From contig OZ245872.1 in assembly GCA_965229345.1 (NCBI GenBank), positions 124,001 to 188,000 on the forward strand: a stretch of 64,000 bases of DNA. Direction: 5' to 3'. The notes below the pieces were generated by a model, which saw nothing but the letters and a program-made list of their open reading frames with translations, was not told the DNA's origin and did no database searches. Source of the DNA: PBB1 sp965229345 (GTDB lineage: Bacteria > Pseudomonadota > Gammaproteobacteria > Burkholderiales > Burkholderiaceae_C). Made by a program: the position numbers and the translations under genes. Below are positions 39,372 to 48,195 of this stretch, piece by piece. Every line of letters begins with the position of its first letter. Position 1 is the first letter of the stretch.

Positions 39372-41173
39372 CAGAAGCTCTCGTCCTCGGCCGGCGCATT
39401 GCGCGCGACGATCTGGGTCTTGACGTCGAGGTCCGGCGGCACGCCGAGCATGCGCAGCGTGTGCTGCACCAGGTCACTGAACACCGGTGCGGCCACCTCG
39501 CCGCCGTACCACTTGCCAGCGGTCGGCTCGTCCACCATCACCGCGACGATGATGCGCGGCTCCTTGATCGGCGAGAGCCCGACGAACCAGGAACGGTACT
39601 TCTTCGTGTCGTAACCCTTGCCCTCGTGCGCATAGGCGGTGCCCGACTTGCCGCCGACCGAGTAGCCGGGGGTCTGGGCCTTCGGAGCGGTACCGCCCGG
39701 CCCGGTCACGAGGCTCAGCATCTGCCGCACCGTCTGGGCGGTCTGCGGTGAGATCACGCGCACGCCACCGACCCGGCCCGCACCGGCCGGGCTGTCGTTC
39801 TTCAGCAGCGTGACCGGGATGAACTCGCCGTCGTGCGCGAACACGGTGTAGGCGTGCGCGATCTGGAACAGCGAGGCCGACAGGCCGTAGCCGTAGCTCA
39901 TCGTCGCGCGGGTGATTTCATCGAGCTGCTTCTGCGATTTCAGGCGCCCGCCGACCACCCCCGGGAATCCGATCTGCGGCTTCTGGCCGAAGCCGACGCT
40001 GGCATACAGCTCCCACATCTCGCGCGGCTGGAACATCAGCCCCATGCGCATCGCGCCGATGTTGCTGGACTTCTGGATCACCTCGGACACCGTCATGTCG
40101 CCATGCGGATGGGTGTCGCGCACGATGAACGGCCCCAGCGACACATGGCCCGGCGCGGTGTGGATCACGGTCTCGGGCTTGACGCGGCCGGTTTCCAGCG
40201 CCCAGGCTGCAATCAAGGGCTTGACGGTCGAGCCGGGCTCGAAGGTGTCGGTGAGCGCACGGTTGCGCAGCTGGTTGCCGCTGAGGTTGCGGCGGTCCGA
40301 GGGCGCGTAACTCGGGTAGTTCGCCAGCGCCAGCACCTCGCCGGACTGGGCGTCGAGCACCACCACGCTGCCGGCCTTGGCCTTGTTCTCGACCACGGCC
40401 TCGCGCAACCGCCGGTAGGCGAAGTACTGCAGCTTCGAGTCGATCGACAGCTGGATGTCGCGCCCGTCGACCGGCGCCACGCTGTCGCCGATGTCTTCCA
40501 CGACCCGGCCGATGCGGTCCTTGATGACGCGTCGGCTGCCGTTGCGCCCCACCAGGTCTTTCTGGAACGCGAGCTCGATGCCCTCCTGCCCGCGGTCCTC
40601 GATGTTGGTGAAGCCGACCACATGGGCGGCCGCCTCGCCTTCGGGGTACTGGCGACGGAACTCCCGCACCTGATGGACGCCAGGCAGCCCGAGCGCCAGC
40701 ACGTCCTTGGCCAAGGTGTCATCGACCTGTCGCCGCAGCCAGACGAAGTTCGCGCTGTCGCCCAGCCGGTCCTCCAGCTGCGCGGTGGTCATGCCGAGCA
40801 GGCGGGCCAGACGGCTGCGCTCCGAGGGCTCGGCCTTGAAGTCCTTCGGAATCGCCCACAGCGATGGCGCCGGCACGCTGGCGGCCATCAGCTGTCCATT
40901 GCGGTCGAGGATGCGCCCGCGGCTGGCCGAGAGGTCCAGCGTGCGGGCGTAACGGATCTCGCCTTGCTTCAGGTAGAAATCGGTGCCGATCGCCTGCACG
41001 TACACCGCACGACCCAGCAGCACCAGAAATCCCAGACCGACCAGCGCCACGAGCAGCTTGGACCGTGAGGCCGGCGTGCGCGACGCCAGCAGTGGGCTGC
41101 TGGCGTAGTTGAGGCTGCGCGCACCGGCAGCAGGCCGGGCCGTGGCGCGCTCGGGGCGTCGGCCGCTGCTCAT
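39371..41173 (-). CDS. ftsI: Septal peptidoglycan transpeptidase FtsI (PBP3)
   Basis: The 600-residue class B penicillin-binding protein cross-links septal peptidoglycan. After about 38 polar residues comes the membrane anchor (KLLVALVGLGFLVLLGRAVY, core LVGLGFLVLLG), then the pedestal domain. The transpeptidase motifs are SxxK in PGSTVKPL (Ser315), SSN in IQKSSNIGAMR and KSGT in VGGKSGTAYAHEG. The ATG at 41173 fits the family; the frame extends upstream through ftsL but those residues are not FtsI-like. The start overlaps the ftsL stop by four bases. It is a target of beta-lactams such as aztreonam in related bacteria. Confidence 0.97.
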   Translation of the reverse strand: MSSGRRPERATARPAAGARSLNYASSPLLASRTPASRSKLLVALVGLGFLVLLGRAVYVQAIGTDFYLKQGEIRYARTLDLSASRGRILDRNGQLMAASVPAPSLWAIPKDFKAEPSERSRLARLLGMTTAQLEDRLGDSANFVWLRRQVDDTLAKDVLALGLPGVHQVREFRRQYPEGEAAAHVVGFTNIEDRGQEGIELAFQKDLVGRNGSRRVIKDRIGRVVEDIGDSVAPVDGRDIQLSIDSKLQYFAYRRLREAVVENKAKAGSVVVLDAQSGEVLALANYPSYAPSDRRNLSGNQLRNRALTDTFEPGSTVKPLIAAWALETGRVKPETVIHTAPGHVSLGPFIVRDTHPHGDMTVSEVIQKSSNIGAMRMGLMFQPREMWELYASVGFGQKPQIGFPGVVGGRLKSQKQLDEITRATMSYGYGLSASLFQIAHAYTVFAHDGEFIPVTLLKNDSPAGAGRVGGVRVISPQTAQTVRQMLSLVTGPGGTAPKAQTPGYSVGGKSGTAYAHEGKGYDTKKYRSWFVGLSPIKEPRIIVAVMVDEPTAGKWYGGEVAAPVFSDLVQHTLRMLGVPPDLDVKTQIVARNAPAEDESF

Positions 41174-41463
41174 GGCCGCCCCTGCGATGCAGGGGGTGCT
41201 GCCGAAACAACCACCTGCTTCATGATGGCCGAGGTGGCCGGCACCATGCGCAGCTTGTCGCGCGCGGTCTTGTCGATGCGGGTCGGCGTGGCCTGGGCCT
41301 GCTGCTCGGCCTGCAGGCGACCCTGCTCGGTTTCGAGTTGACGCTGCTCGGTGCGCGCGCGGTCGAGCGCGGCATACAGGCGCCGCTCGTCGTACGACAC
41401 CCGCACCAGGTAGATGCTGCTGACCAGCAGCGCCAACAGCAGGATCAGGTTCATGCGGGTCAT
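41170..41463 (-). CDS. ftsL: Cell division protein FtsL
   Basis: The 97-residue bitopic protein has one N-terminal helix (MNLILLLALLVSSIYLVRV, residues 4-22) and a periplasmic coiled coil rich in Arg, Gln and Glu (ALDRARTEQRQLETEQGRL). The coiled coil pairs with FtsB, and the complex activates FtsWI. Its position between rsmH and ftsI identifies it, since sequence conservation is low. It overlaps both neighbours by four bases. The last 15 residues are low complexity. Confidence 0.93.
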   Translation of the reverse strand: MTRMNLILLLALLVSSIYLVRVSYDERRLYAALDRARTEQRQLETEQGRLQAEQQAQATPTRIDKTARDKLRMVPATSAIMKQVVVSAAPPASQGRP

Positions 41464-42473
41464 CGCCTGCCCCCGGCTGACAGCATCGAAGGCGCCGGCG
41501 CCTCGGTGCGTTCGGCCACACGCATCACCGCCGAGCGCGCGCGCGGGTTGGCGCGCAGCTCGGTCTCGCCAGGCTTGACGCGGCCCAGCGCCTTCAGGCG
41601 CATCGGCACCTCGGGGGCAAACGGCGCGCGGCGATCGAACACCGCCTTGCTCTCGCGCGCGATGAAGGTCTTGACGATGCGGTCTTCGAGCGAGTGGAAA
41701 CTGATCACCACCAGCCGACCGCCCGGGGCCAGCAGCTCCAGGGCGGCGTTCAGGCCCTGTTCGAGCTCCTCAAGCTCGGCGTTGACAAAAATCCGAAGCG
41801 CTTGAAATGTGCGCGTTGCAGGGTTCTGGCCCGGCTCGCGGGTTTTGACCGCACCAGCCACGACTTCGGAAAGTTCCCTTGTGGTTCGAACTGGGCTCCC
41901 GCTTTCGCGCCGAGCAACAAGCGCCTTTGCAACCTGTACAGCAAACCGTTCTTCCCCATAGTCACGAATCACCTCCGCAATGTGGCGCTCGTCGGCGCGG
42001 GCCAGAAAGTCCGCGGCGCTCTCACCCCGGGTTGTGTCCATCCGCATGTCGAGCGGGCCGTCGAAGCGGAAACTGAAGCCGCGTTCAGGCGTGTCGATCT
42101 GGGGCGACGACACCCCGAGGTCGAGCAGCAGGCCATCGATGCGGGTCACCCCCGCCGCGGCCAGCGTCGGCACCAGTTGGCCGAAGCTGGTGTGGTGGAT
42201 GGAAAAGCGAGGGTCGGCGAGCTGCGGGTCGGCCGCTGCCGCAGCAACAGCCTGCGGATCGCGGTCGATGGCGATCACCCGGCCTCGCGAGCCCAGGCGC
42301 TGCAAAAGCGCCCGGGTGTGCCCGCCGCGCCCGAAGGTGCCATCGACATAGGTGCCGCTCAGCACGCCGCCCGCCTCATCTGCGTCGTCGCCCACCTCAC
42401 CCAGCAAGGCATCGACGGCCTCACCCAGCAAGACAGTGGTGTGGACGGGGGCGGCGGCGGGGGCGTTCACCAC
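41460..42473 (-). CDS. rsmH: 16S rRNA (cytosine1402-N4)-methyltransferase
   Basis: The 337-residue SAM-dependent enzyme methylates the N4 position of C1402 in 16S rRNA. VHTTVLLGEAVDALL starts the fold; the SAM site is YVDGTFGRGGHTRALL; and GLLLDLGVSSPQID, SFRFDGPLDMRMD and SFHSLEDRIVKTF are all conserved. The stop overlaps ftsL by four bases, and it starts eight bases after mraZ. The C-terminus ends with the conserved ELRANPRARSAVMRVAERT, core NPRARSAVMR. MraZ-RsmH as the head of the cluster is nearly universal. Confidence 0.97.
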   Translation of the reverse strand: MVNAPAAAPVHTTVLLGEAVDALLGEVGDDADEAGGVLSGTYVDGTFGRGGHTRALLQRLGSRGRVIAIDRDPQAVAAAAADPQLADPRFSIHHTSFGQLVPTLAAAGVTRIDGLLLDLGVSSPQIDTPERGFSFRFDGPLDMRMDTTRGESAADFLARADERHIAEVIRDYGEERFAVQVAKALVARRESGSPVRTTRELSEVVAGAVKTREPGQNPATRTFQALRIFVNAELEELEQGLNAALELLAPGGRLVVISFHSLEDRIVKTFIARESKAVFDRRAPFAPEVPMRLKALGRVKPGETELRANPRARSAVMRVAERTEAPAPSMLSAGGRR

Positions 42474-42481
42474 GAGCGCGG

Positions 42482-42910
42482 TCAGAACGTGAAGCCCTTG
42501 AGCGAGTCCGGCATCTCGCCCTGGACCACTTCGGCTTCATGGGCGGCGTGACGGGCCGCATCCCACAGCTCCAGGTGGCTGCCCATGCCGATCAGCATCA
42601 CATCGCGATCCAGGCCCGCCGATTTGCGCAGTTCAGGTGCGATCAGCACGCGCGACGACGCGTCGATCTCGACATCCATCGCGTTGCCGAGGAAGACCCG
42701 CTTCCAGCGCACGGCCTCCATCGGCAGGGCGTTGATGCGGTCGCGGAACGCATCCCAGGTCGGCCGGGGGAACACCATCAGCGGGCCGTCGGGGTGCTTG
42801 GTGAGGGTGAGCTGGGTCAGCCCCATCTCACGCAGCACGGTCAGGTGGCGCGCAGGCATGGTCAACCGGCCCTTGGTATCCAAGGTCAGCGACGCAGGGC
42901 CCTGAAACAC
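42482..42910 (-). CDS. mraZ: Transcriptional regulator MraZ
   Basis: The product (142 residues from the GTG at 42910) has the two AbrB-like MraZ repeats: FQGPASLTLDTKGRLTMPARH and VEIDASSRVLIAPELRKSAG, whose cores TLDTKGRLTMPAR and DASSRVLIAPELR are diagnostic. MraZ forms ring oligomers and represses the dcw cluster by binding repeated TGGGN boxes upstream of its own gene; such boxes are suggested at 42908-42951. Alternative starts are a GTG at 42922 and an ATG at 42967, but the latter is upstream of the expected transcription start. The gene heads the 17 kb division and wall cluster. Confidence 0.93.
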   Translation of the reverse strand: MFQGPASLTLDTKGRLTMPARHLTVLREMGLTQLTLTKHPDGPLMVFPRPTWDAFRDRINALPMEAVRWKRVFLGNAMDVEIDASSRVLIAPELRKSAGLDRDVMLIGMGSHLELWDAARHAAHEAEVVQGEMPDSLKGFTF

Positions 42911-42951
42911 CAGATTTGCCACAAAAACCCAGAAAAATGCACCAACTTCCA
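42908..42951 (-). promoter_or_regulatory. Possible MraZ operator and leader of the dcw cluster
   Basis: On the minus strand, five TGG triplets occur within 44 bases (near 42951, 42944, 42931, 42921 and 42912). TGGGT at 42931 and TGGCA at 42921 are ten bases apart, the period of MraZ boxes (TGGGN with five-base spacers). The match to consensus is only partial, so this is a candidate inferred from position and spacing. Confidence 0.35.
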
Positions 42952-42980
42952 CTGTAGCGCATCGCATCCGCCTGGGTCAA
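42951..42980 (-). promoter_or_regulatory. Probable sigma-70 promoter of the dcw cluster
   Basis: On the minus strand, TTGACC (42975-42980) and TACAGT (42951-42956) are separated by 18 bases, giving five of six and four of six matches to the sigma-70 consensus. Transcription would start near 42944, about 34 bases before the mraZ GTG. The flanking 150 bases up to nnrU are unusually AT-rich for this window, which supports a promoter region. Confidence 0.55.
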
Positions 42981-43129
42981 CGCGGATACAAAATAAATCC
43001 AATCAAATCAACGACTTAGCGGGTATTTCAAAACTCCGAAACGAAAATTCCTTCAAAAACAACCAGTTGAAGATGCCTTTGAAAGTGATGCGTGAGAAAT
43101 CACGCTCAGATCGGTTTGAAAGTAACCGT

Positions 43130-43711
43130 TCAGCGTGGTGACACGCCGATCAGCCACAGGTGCAGCATGCCGAGGAAAGCTGCATATAAACCCAGTCCTG
43201 CAACGACCGCCACCGCATCGTTGAATCGTCCGGGTGGGGCGGTGACGGGACCGCCTGCAACGGGCGCGATCGGACGTCGCTTGAGCGAAATGCGGTCGAT
43301 CACGGCCCAGGCAAGGAAGGATCCGAACAGCAGTGTCGAGGCCAAGGTGCCGTTGGCCAGCAGATGCGCCAGCGCCCACAGCTTGACCGCGACCAGCATC
43401 GGGTGCTTGGTCACTGCGGAAATGCGGCCCGGCAGCTTGGAGGCCAGCAGCAGCGGAAACACCGGCAGCATCAACGTCCAGGCGATGTGGCGCAGGAATG
43501 CCGGCGGCTCGTACAGCACCACCGGGGCGGCACGGGCCACGCCGTAGCCGTGCACGATCAGCGCGAATCCGATGAGCGACAGCAGCGCGTAGCCGCCCTT
43601 CCACACGGCTTCGCCACGCGCGACCACCTGGGCATTGCGCCACGCTGGCGCCACGATCGAGGTGGCGTGTACGCCCAGAAAGATCAACAGACCCAGCACC
43701 AGCATCGACAT
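43130..43711 (-). CDS. NnrU family integral membrane protein
   Basis: The 193-residue protein has about five membrane helices and matches the NnrU family (LIFLGVHATSIVAPAWRN at the start; TKHPMLVAVKLWALAHLLANG, core KHPMLVAVKLWALAH, in the middle). NnrU was named for nitrite/nitric oxide reductase regulation in Rhodobacter, and relatives include the Isd15/ZDS and isoprenylcysteine methyltransferase-like fold. Its function is not established, and no denitrification gene is nearby. It is followed by a 219-base AT-rich stretch before mraZ and is not part of the dcw cluster. It lies 58 bases downstream of the start region of nothing on its strand, so it probably has its own promoter. Confidence 0.8.
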   Translation of the reverse strand: MSMLVLGLLIFLGVHATSIVAPAWRNAQVVARGEAVWKGGYALLSLIGFALIVHGYGVARAAPVVLYEPPAFLRHIAWTLMLPVFPLLLASKLPGRISAVTKHPMLVAVKLWALAHLLANGTLASTLLFGSFLAWAVIDRISLKRRPIAPVAGGPVTAPPGRFNDAVAVVAGLGLYAAFLGMLHLWLIGVSPR

Positions 43712-43769
43712 GGCTTGCTCCTGCGCAAAAGCGCGCAGTGTAGAAGCCCGTCAGACGCTGGGCGCGCGT

Positions 43770-46700
43770 TCAGGCGGTGCGAGCGAGTGCGCGTTCCGGG
43801 AGAGACAGCGACTTCAGTCGCCCGCGCGGGGCCGACACTGGCGCCAGCGATCGGCTGGCGAGCCAGGCCTCGGCGGCCTCGGCGGCCATGGGTCGGCTGA
43901 ACAGGTAACCCTGCAACTCATCGCAGCCGGCATCGCGCAACCACTCGGCCTCCTGACCTCGCTCGACCCCCTCGGCCACCACCCGCAACCCCAGCGTGTG
44001 GCCGAGCCCGATGATGGCCTTGGTGATCGCCCAATCGGTGGGGTCGTCGAGGATGTCGCGCACGAAGCTCTGGTCGATCTTCAGTTTGTCGATCGGGAAC
44101 TGATGCAGGTAATTCAGGCTGGAGTAGCCGGTGCCGAAGTCGTCGATCGACAGCGACACGCCGATCTGCTTGAGCTTTTCCAGGCTCTCCACGGTGAAGA
44201 TCGCGTTCTCCATCAGGAAGGTTTCGGTCAGTTCCAGCTCGATCATCGACGGGTCGATGCGATGCTCGTCCATCATTCCGCGCAGCTGGGCCGGCAAGGT
44301 TGGATCACGCAGCTGGATCACGGACACATTGACCGAGACCGGGATGCTGCCCATCCCGGCATCGCGCCAGGCGGCATGCTGACGGCAGGCCTCGCCGAAG
44401 ATCCAGGCGCCGATCGGCACGATCTGCCCGGTTTCTTCGGCGATCGGAATGAAGGTGGCCGGCGACACCAGCCCGTGGCCCGGGCGTTGCCAGCGCACCA
44501 GCGCCTCCATCCCGGTGACGAGCCCGCTCGTCGCTTCGATCCGCGGCTGGTAGTGGAGCAACAGCTCGCCGCGCGCCACCGCTTCTCGCAGATCGTTCTC
44601 GATGGTCAGGCGCTCCTGGGCCTGCGCGTGGAACTCCGGCGTGAAGAACAGCGCGTGGTCGCGTCCACCGGACTTGGCCTGGTACATCGCCGCGTCGGCG
44701 TGACGCATCAGGTGGTCGATGTCGCGGCCGTCCTGCGGATAGACCGCCATGCCGGCGCTGCACGAGACATGCAGCTGCACCCCCTCGACCACATGCGGCT
44801 CGCGCACCAGCGGCAGCATGCGCTCGTCGACGATGCTGGCAATCTCTTCGACCGTGCGAACCCCGTTGAGCACGACGACAAATTCGTCGCCCCCCAGGCG
44901 GCTGACGGTGTCGCCCGCGCGCACCGCCGACAGCAGCCGCTTGGACACCGAGCGCAGCAAGGCATCGCCGACATGGTGGCCCATCGAGTCGTTGATGTTC
45001 TTGAACCGATCGAGGTCGATGAACACCACGCCGACATGCTCGCCGGTGCGACCGGCCTGCTCGACCGCCATGCGCAGCCGCTCCAGGCACAGCGAGCGGT
45101 TCGGCAAGTCGGTCAGCACGTCGTGGTGCGCGAGGTGGTGAATGCGCTCTTCGCTCGCCTTGTGCTCGGTGATGTCGGCGCCGGCGGCAACGAAGTGCGT
45201 GATGCGCCCATCGCTGTCGCGCACCGCGTTGGCGATCAGCCAGGTCGGGTACACCTCACCGGTCTTGCGCTTGAGCCAGACCTCGCCCTGCCACATGCCG
45301 CGGATGATGGCCGACTGCCACAGTGTCTCGAAGAAGTCCGGGTCGTGGCGTGACGAGTAGAGGAAGTCCGGCGTCTGGCCCGCGACCTCTTCGATCCCCC
45401 AGCCGGAATCGCGGCTGAAGGCCTTGTTGGCGGTCAGGATGCGACGCTCGACGTCGAAGATGATGATGCTTTCGGACGAGGCCTCGAACACCTTGGCCCA
45501 GAGCTTGAGCCGCTGCTCGAGCAGCTTGATCTGGTCGATCGGTGTGAACACCGTCAGCAGCGCCGGCTGGCCCTGGTACGACAAACGTCGCGCCGACAGC
45601 AGCGCCCACGGCCCGCGCGAGGCGCCCGGTCGCTTGTCGCCGGAGAGCCACTGCACCTCGAAGCCGTCGACGGCCTCCTGGTCGCTGAGCCGGGAGAAGA
45701 AGCGTGTGCGGGCCTGCGGTTCGAGGCGCTGACTCCACGGGTCGGTCTTCAGGTCCTGCAACCACGGCTGGGCGGGCTGGTTGGCGTGCAGCACGCGGTG
45801 CTCGGGGATCGAGGTGACGATCAACGGCATCGGGAACGATTCGAGCAACGCGCGCTGCGCCTCCTCGGCGCGTGCCGAGGCCGCGAGTTCCTCCCGGTCC
45901 GCACGATCACGGTCGAGGTCGCCCAGCATGCCGTTGAAGGCCTTCACCAGCTGACCGATCTCGTCGCGGCTGTCGTGCGACGCACGCAAGGTGTAGTCGC
46001 CGCTGGCGCTGACGCGTCCGGCCACACCGGCGAGGCGCTGCAGCGGCAGCGCGATCTGCCGGGCGACGAAGTAGACGATGCTCAGGATCAGCATCAGCAG
46101 GCCCACCGCCGTGCCGAGGTGGATCCACATGCGGGTGAACAGGCCGTCGACACGCACCTGGATCACCCCGTCCAGGCCCGCAGTGGCGGCCTGCCAGGTC
46201 TCATGCAGGGCAGCCCGCGCTTCGGCATGACGCTGCGCGATCAGGGACCGTGCGGTCGCGATGTCGTGCGTATCGAGCTGGGCCTGCACCGCGCGGAAGG
46301 CCTTGATCGCATCGAACAGCTTCTGCCGGGTCGGGTCGATCGCGGCCTTCAGCACCGGGGTGCCTGCGGCCAGGGCTTCTGAATAGTCCGATGCCGTTCC
46401 GGACAAGGCGGCATCGAGCCGGCCTTCGAGGATCAGCAACTCGGTCTGCAGACGGTTGTGCTGATCGGGGCTGGCCTGCTTCAGCTCCACGGCCTTGTAG
46501 GCGTCCAGTGCCAGCACATCCTGCAACTCGGCCAGACGCAGCAGCACGATCGACATCGTGTAGTAGCTGTCGAGATCGGGGTCGAGGATCAGGTTCGACT
46601 GGTTGCCGATGCGGGTCACCAGCTCGCGGCCTGCAGCCATGGTTGCAGCCAGGTCGGCGGCCTCGAACGTCGGCTTGTTCATGGCCACCTGCAGGGCCTC

Positions 46701-47066
46701 GATGAACGCGGCGCTGACATCGGCCGACTTCATGCCTTCACCATGCGACGTTTCGGCTGCCCGCAGCGTGGCGATCCGTGGCTCCCATTCGGCACGCTCG
46801 AGATGCAGCCGCGGCGACGGATCCGTCACCGCCAACTTGGACGGTGTCGGTGGCAGCGGTGTCGGCAGTGCCACCAGCACGTCGCGCACCTCGGCGATGT
46901 AGGCATTGCCCGCCAGCTCCTTGCGCGAAAAGTCGATCGAGATGTACTTCTCGTTGATCAGGATGCTGGAGATGTAGATGACCGCCGTCAGGTCGAGCAG
47001 ATAGATCAGCAGCAGCTTGCGTCCCACAGGGAGCTGGCCGATCGCGCGCAACAGATAGGTGATCAT
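43770..47066 (-). CDS. Membrane sensor with HAMP, PAS, GGDEF and EAL domains
   Basis: The 1098-residue protein has a first membrane helix at about 17-37, a periplasmic helical region of about 280 residues, a second helix at about 315-335, HAMP (near 340-390), PAS (near 520-640), GGDEF (site GGDEF at about 723-727, with RxxD inhibition site RAGD five residues before) and EAL (GMEALVRW near 852; DDFGTGYSSL). Both catalytic motifs look intact, so it may synthesise or break down c-di-GMP depending on signal. The ligand is unknown. It is a single-gene unit between nnrU and the carbonic anhydrase gene on the minus strand. Confidence 0.92.
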   Translation of the reverse strand: MITYLLRAIGQLPVGRKLLLIYLLDLTAVIYISSILINEKYISIDFSRKELAGNAYIAEVRDVLVALPTPLPPTPSKLAVTDPSPRLHLERAEWEPRIATLRAAETSHGEGMKSADVSAAFIEALQVAMNKPTFEAADLAATMAAGRELVTRIGNQSNLILDPDLDSYYTMSIVLLRLAELQDVLALDAYKAVELKQASPDQHNRLQTELLILEGRLDAALSGTASDYSEALAAGTPVLKAAIDPTRQKLFDAIKAFRAVQAQLDTHDIATARSLIAQRHAEARAALHETWQAATAGLDGVIQVRVDGLFTRMWIHLGTAVGLLMLILSIVYFVARQIALPLQRLAGVAGRVSASGDYTLRASHDSRDEIGQLVKAFNGMLGDLDRDRADREELAASARAEEAQRALLESFPMPLIVTSIPEHRVLHANQPAQPWLQDLKTDPWSQRLEPQARTRFFSRLSDQEAVDGFEVQWLSGDKRPGASRGPWALLSARRLSYQGQPALLTVFTPIDQIKLLEQRLKLWAKVFEASSESIIIFDVERRILTANKAFSRDSGWGIEEVAGQTPDFLYSSRHDPDFFETLWQSAIIRGMWQGEVWLKRKTGEVYPTWLIANAVRDSDGRITHFVAAGADITEHKASEERIHHLAHHDVLTDLPNRSLCLERLRMAVEQAGRTGEHVGVVFIDLDRFKNINDSMGHHVGDALLRSVSKRLLSAVRAGDTVSRLGGDEFVVVLNGVRTVEEIASIVDERMLPLVREPHVVEGVQLHVSCSAGMAVYPQDGRDIDHLMRHADAAMYQAKSGGRDHALFFTPEFHAQAQERLTIENDLREAVARGELLLHYQPRIEATSGLVTGMEALVRWQRPGHGLVSPATFIPIAEETGQIVPIGAWIFGEACRQHAAWRDAGMGSIPVSVNVSVIQLRDPTLPAQLRGMMDEHRIDPSMIELELTETFLMENAIFTVESLEKLKQIGVSLSIDDFGTGYSSLNYLHQFPIDKLKIDQSFVRDILDDPTDWAITKAIIGLGHTLGLRVVAEGVERGQEAEWLRDAGCDELQGYLFSRPMAAEAAEAWLASRSLAPVSAPRGRLKSLSLPERALARTA

Positions 47067-47103
47067 GGGACGTGGTGGGGTGACGAGTGAGTGGAAGGCG
47101 CGC

Positions 47104-48123
47104 TCAATTCGATTCTTTGATGAGGCGACCGCGCTGCGCCTGGATCGGCCGCGCGTTCATCGGGTAGAGCCGCGTGAAGATGGCCAGCTGCTCGGGCGAG
47201 ATCTGCACCGGCGCCTTCATCACCATCCAGAGCACGCCTTCGCTGCACGGCGGCGTCGTCAGCGAGCCCATGTAGGTGTAATAACGGCGATCGTTCGGCA
47301 GCAGTGCCGAGACGTCGATCGGGGCCTTGGCGGCCACCTCGTCGCCCTTCTCCAGCGGCAGGTTGTTCCACACCGCCTGCACCACGGGTTGCGCGCTGCC
47401 ACGTTCGAGCAGCACGGCGATCATCGCGAGCCTGCCGTCTGCGCTCTTGTGGAGCAGGTGCACCACCATGTCGAACGGCTTGCCGTCGATGCGCTCCTCG
47501 GACGGCCGGTGAAAGTGGAACTGCACCAGTTCGTAGTGCCGGCCCAGCACCTCGATGGTGTTGCCCGGTGCCACGTTGACCTGCACCGTGTGTCCGTTGT
47601 CGACGACGCGAAAGCCGCTGGGCTTGTAATCGAACTGCACCGCATCGAGGTCGACCTTGATGCCGTCGGTGATGTCGATCGGGCTTTGCCGCTGACCGCT
47701 GGCGCAGGTGGCGTTTTCAGGCGCCAGACGGGCCCACTCGCCGGGACCATGTGCGCCTTCGTAGGCCCACGGGGACGCAACCGGTGTCGGCGCTGCCGTC
47801 GGATGCCGGGCATCAGCCGCTGTCGATGCCGGGGTGCTGCGGCTCGCCACCGAAGGCTCCCGCTGTGCCGATCGGTCGGCCACGCTGGCGGCAGACGCGG
47901 TCTCGGGCGGCGTCGACACCTTCAGCACCCCTGCGGGCGCACTCGGTGGCACCGGCACCGCACCGAGCTTGGCCGCCAGTCGTTCGCGTATCGCCTCCAT
48001 CGGGTCGATCGTTTGCAACGAGCCTGCCTGCGCCGTCGGTGCACCGAAGACGCAGGTCAGCACGGCGCACAGGCGCACGGCGTAGGCAAAGGATCGATGG
48101 CGGGACAGCGGCACGGGGAACAC
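47104..48123 (-). CDS. Periplasmic alpha-type carbonic anhydrase with long linker
   Basis: The 339-residue preprotein has a signal peptide (about residues 1-33, ending PTAQA), a Pro/Ala/Ser-rich linker of about 85 residues and a complete alpha-carbonic anhydrase domain from about residue 120 (WAYEGAHGPGEWARLAPE). Zinc ligands are the two histidines in QFHFHRPSEE and the one in MVVHLLHK; Thr199-type loop GSLTTPPCSEGVLW is intact. It would interconvert CO2 and bicarbonate in the periplasm. The linker includes IDPMEAIRERLAAKLG, a short helix, and may tether or space the enzyme. It starts 72 bases downstream of the MFS gene. Confidence 0.93.
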   Translation of the reverse strand: MFPVPLSRHRSFAYAVRLCAVLTCVFGAPTAQAGSLQTIDPMEAIRERLAAKLGAVPVPPSAPAGVLKVSTPPETASAASVADRSAQREPSVASRSTPASTAADARHPTAAPTPVASPWAYEGAHGPGEWARLAPENATCASGQRQSPIDITDGIKVDLDAVQFDYKPSGFRVVDNGHTVQVNVAPGNTIEVLGRHYELVQFHFHRPSEERIDGKPFDMVVHLLHKSADGRLAMIAVLLERGSAQPVVQAVWNNLPLEKGDEVAAKAPIDVSALLPNDRRYYTYMGSLTTPPCSEGVLWMVMKAPVQISPEQLAIFTRLYPMNARPIQAQRGRLIKESN

Positions 48124-48195
48124 TCCTGGGACAAACCCGAGGGACTCTCCGGGGTATCGGTACCAGTCCGCCCGGCTTGAGCCGGCCCGCTCAAT

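Noticed and set aside
43084..43110. A small hairpin (GCGTGA/TCACGC) between nnrU and mraZ as a terminator
   Set aside because: The stem is only six bases and no T run follows, so it is not convincing.
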